IMG/VR virus record: IMGVR_UViG_3300042691_009253
Location: 1 to 24,690 of that record
DNA: 24,690 nucleotides
Strand: one strand, 5' to 3'
Source of the DNA: a virus
Shown here: positions 23,259 to 24,690 of the stretch, one piece after another
How the letters are laid out: each line of letters starts with the position of its first letter
How positions within the stretch are numbered: the stretch's first letter is position 1
Program-made: the position numbers and the translations under genes
The notes under the pieces: generated by a model
What the model saw: only the letters and a program-made list of their open reading frames with translations
Told to the model about the DNA's origin: nothing
The model's database searches: none

Positions 23259-23821
23259 GCCTCCTCCTCTCCTGTCATCCACTCATGCAGTCTCACAAAT
23301 GTCTGGTTCGCGTCAAGGTGTGTCGTATCAAGTGACAGGTCAAAGCTGACCTTGTTCCATTCCTGTTCGGTAATGTCTTTCGGTCGGATGACGCCACCAC
23401 GCACGCGCCAGTTTCGCTTTGCCGCGTCAGCGTTCAGCTGCACGATCTTGAAGTTGCGGTTGAGCGCGCGAAGGAAGTCCACCTCGCGGACCAGGCGCAG
23501 ATCATCTACGACCACGCTGCGTCCCATCATCTTCGCGCCTTCATACTTTCGCAGCCACAGCTTCAGCCAGGCATCTTCGTCAACCGTTCGGATCGCCGCA
23601 CCAATGTCCTGGTACAGCTCGCGACCCTGGGCAAGCCAAAACTTTCCGTTGCGTGTCGTATCAAAAAGATTGCCCTTCTGAATTCCTGGATAGAACTGGT
23701 TGGCAATTTCCTTCACCGCATCCGCAATGCCAATGCGGACATAGTTCCGATGTTCAACCAGGTTCAGAGCCAGCGTAGTCTTTCCAGAGCCTTGTGGTCC
23801 AATGATCGCAATGTCGGTCAT
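23255..23821 (-). CDS. P-loop kinase, deoxynucleoside monophosphate kinase-like
   Basis: A 188-residue protein starting at ATG 23821 with GGAGG upstream. The Walker A is GPQGSGKTT (8-16). VVVDDLRLVREVDFL (103-117) fits the DR/E motif after the second strand, and the basic RNWRVRG (136-142) is a possible lid. The layout matches phage dNMP kinases such as T4 gene 1 type, which phosphorylate nucleoside monophosphates for DNA synthesis. A general AAA/adenylate-kinase-like protein remains possible. Copy C of the 69-bp element begins 29 bases upstream. Confidence 0.75.
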   Translation of the reverse strand: MTDIAIIGPQGSGKTTLALNLVEHRNYVRIGIADAVKEIANQFYPGIQKGNLFDTTRNGKFWLAQGRELYQDIGAAIRTVDEDAWLKLWLRKYEGAKMMGRSVVVDDLRLVREVDFLRALNRNFKIVQLNADAAKRNWRVRGGVIRPKDITEQEWNKVSFDLSLDTTHLDANQTFVRLHEWMTGEEEA

Positions 23822-23850
23822 TTGATTTCCTCCAAGTGATCCAAATGTTC

Positions 23851-23920
23851 CAGGTGTCTAGACATTCGCCAACGCATTTGCGTGGCTCTCCGTTGATCCT
23901 ACGGGGTCATTTTTCTGCAC
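23851..23920 (-). repeat. 69-bp intergenic element, copy C (70 bp)
   Basis: CAGGTGTCTA at 23851-23860 and GTTGATCCTA at 23892-23901 (41 bases apart, start to start). It overlaps the 3' end of the nuclease-like gene: the TAG stop of that gene is inside the first 10-mer. Between the two boxes is a dyad ACGCA-TT-TGCGT. GATCC-TACG-GGGTC followed by ATTTTTC (23895-23915) reads as a plus-strand hairpin. Start of the dNMP-kinase-like gene is 29 bases downstream on the minus strand. Confidence 0.85.
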
Positions 23921-24460
23921 ATCGCCCCAAAACTGGCGAATCGCAGCTTCGTCCAGGAATTGGCGGACTGGCACCAACCGACCGACATGCAGCCTAAGCC
24001 GCGTGCCGTGTCCGTAGTCATGCTGCTCGCACTCGCGCATGAAGCGCGCGCGGGAGCAGACGCCACCGACGCGGAAGGTGCCGTCAACTGGATGTCGGCG
24101 GTCCCCCAGCATCTGAACCAGGACAGCCGCGTCAGCTTTGAATGCCGCCGCATCGTCAAAGATCAGATCGGTGAGCGTTGATGTCTTGGCGTCCCAGGTC
24201 AGACCGAACGCCGTAAAGTCGGCGCCGCTGTCTCCAGCGTGACCGATCTCCCAGTTCAAGACATCGTAGTCCAGCCCGAACGCGGTTACTGCCGCCATCT
24301 CTCCCAGCCTTCCCATTAGGTCCACAGCCTCAGAGCTGCTATGTCTGTCATACCACTTATCTTTGACCAAGTGTTCCACCTTAAATGCCTGCTTCGCAGC
24401 AGTCCAGTCCAAGGCTCTCTTCAAAGAAGCTGGCGTCAAAGTCACTTCAGTCCAGTTCAT
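23858..24460 (-). CDS. PD-(D/E)XK-like nuclease
   Basis: A 200-residue protein. ATG 24460 overlaps the previous stop as ATGA. The core has E54 (RLGEMAAVTAF), D81 (SGADFTAFG) and D90-x-K92 (WDAKTS), the spacing and sequence style of the PD-(D/E)XK nuclease fold. The C-terminal half (VGGVCSRARFMRECEQ, GTRLRLHVGRLVPVRQF) is basic and probably binds DNA. The last codons are within copy C of the 69-bp element, so the repeat may have supplied the C-terminus. The specific reaction is unknown. Confidence 0.7.
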   Translation of the reverse strand: MNWTEVTLTPASLKRALDWTAAKQAFKVEHLVKDKWYDRHSSSEAVDLMGRLGEMAAVTAFGLDYDVLNWEIGHAGDSGADFTAFGLTWDAKTSTLTDLIFDDAAAFKADAAVLVQMLGDRRHPVDGTFRVGGVCSRARFMRECEQHDYGHGTRLRLHVGRLVPVRQFLDEAAIRQFWGDVQKNDPVGSTESHANALANV

Positions 24461-24690
24461 TTCAATCCTCGCTTCAGGATATTTGCAATAGTTTCTGGCT
24501 TATTAAAAGAATTAAGTCTCATGTCTCTTGTATCTTGTCTCTTGTCTCCTGTCTCTAGTCTCGCGCCGTTATTCCGCGTGACATCTGCCGTGACATGTCC
24601 GTTATCAAAACGCACTGTATCCGTGACAGACCTCTCCCGATGGCGCTGCTGTCGGAGGGCTGCGGTCGGATCAATCTGGAACTTCGCCCA
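24457..24690 (-). CDS. 5'-truncated protein with a coding 7-bp tandem repeat
   Basis: An open frame of 77 residues runs in from the right edge and ends at a TGA that overlaps the next ATG. It begins WAKFQIDPTAALRQQRHRER and ends NSFNKPETIANILKRGLK. The middle is strongly charged because the DNA is a heptamer repeat (about 6.7 copies of GAGACAA-like units at 24516-24562). Charged C-termini of this kind are frequent in phage replication proteins, but the missing part prevents any firm call. Confidence 0.7.
   Translation of the reverse strand, partial: WAKFQIDPTAALRQQRHRERSVTDTVRFDNGHVTADVTRNNGARLETGDKRQDTRDMRLNSFNKPETIANILKRGLK
24516..24562 (-). repeat. 7-bp tandem repeat inside a coding frame
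   Basis: On the minus strand the units are GAGACTA, GAGACAG, GAGACAA, GAGACAA, GATACAA, GAGACAT and a final GAGAC: 47 bases, 6.7 units. As 7 is not a multiple of 3, loss or gain of one unit changes the reading frame of the gene that contains it. Confidence 0.9.

Noticed and set aside
1-24690. tRNA genes, integrase and attachment site
   Set aside because: No cloverleaf with a TTCRANNC-type arm was noticed and no recombinase motif is present in any supported frame.

Overview
The window is a segment of a tailed double-stranded DNA phage (or prophage) with a siphovirus, HK97-type virion. Every credible gene lies on the minus strand, so the transcription order runs from the right edge to the left edge. 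The head and tail module is complete from HNH endonuclease and terminase to the first tail fibre genes. No integrase, tRNA, rRNA, insertion sequence or CRISPR array was seen. The host cannot be named. Strong Shine-Dalgarno sites, ATG/GTG starts, a P27-like small terminase and an HNH gene beside it fit phages of Gram-positive or related bacteria, but that is only an inference.

Right part (24690 to about 18190): small, tightly packed non-structural genes. These are a 5'-truncated gene carrying a 7-bp tandem repeat, a PD-(D/E)XK-like nuclease, a dNMP-kinase-like P-loop protein, a winged-helix protein, several small unknown and Cys-rich proteins, a second PD-(D/E)XK-like protein, a class I methyltransferase, a membrane-anchored RlpA-like double-psi beta-barrel protein, an HTH protein, an unknown, and an HExxH zinc-peptidase-like protein. 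A textbook sigma70-type promoter with a palindrome on its -10 lies at 22602-22636.

Middle (18190 to 9030): a gap with 12-bp tandem repeats, then HNH endonuclease, small and large terminase, a two-helix membrane peptide, portal, a small beta-rich protein, a multidomain prohead protease with an internal start, and the major capsid protein. A family 4-like glycosyltransferase is inserted between capsid and connector.

Left part (9627 to 1): connector, head-tail completion proteins, major tail protein, tail assembly chaperones joined by a canonical -1 frameshift site (CCCAAAA), an 838-residue tape measure, tail tip proteins, and two fibre or receptor-binding proteins, the last cut by the window edge.

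Two signals are not explained by the genes. First, a 69-bp element with two conserved 10-mers at fixed spacing occurs four times, each at a transcription-unit boundary, with one copy inverted. Second, four palindromic tetramers (GGCC, CCGG, ACGT, TCGA) appear to be completely absent, while GCGC, CGCG, GATC and AGCT are common. This suggests selection by several type II restriction systems.
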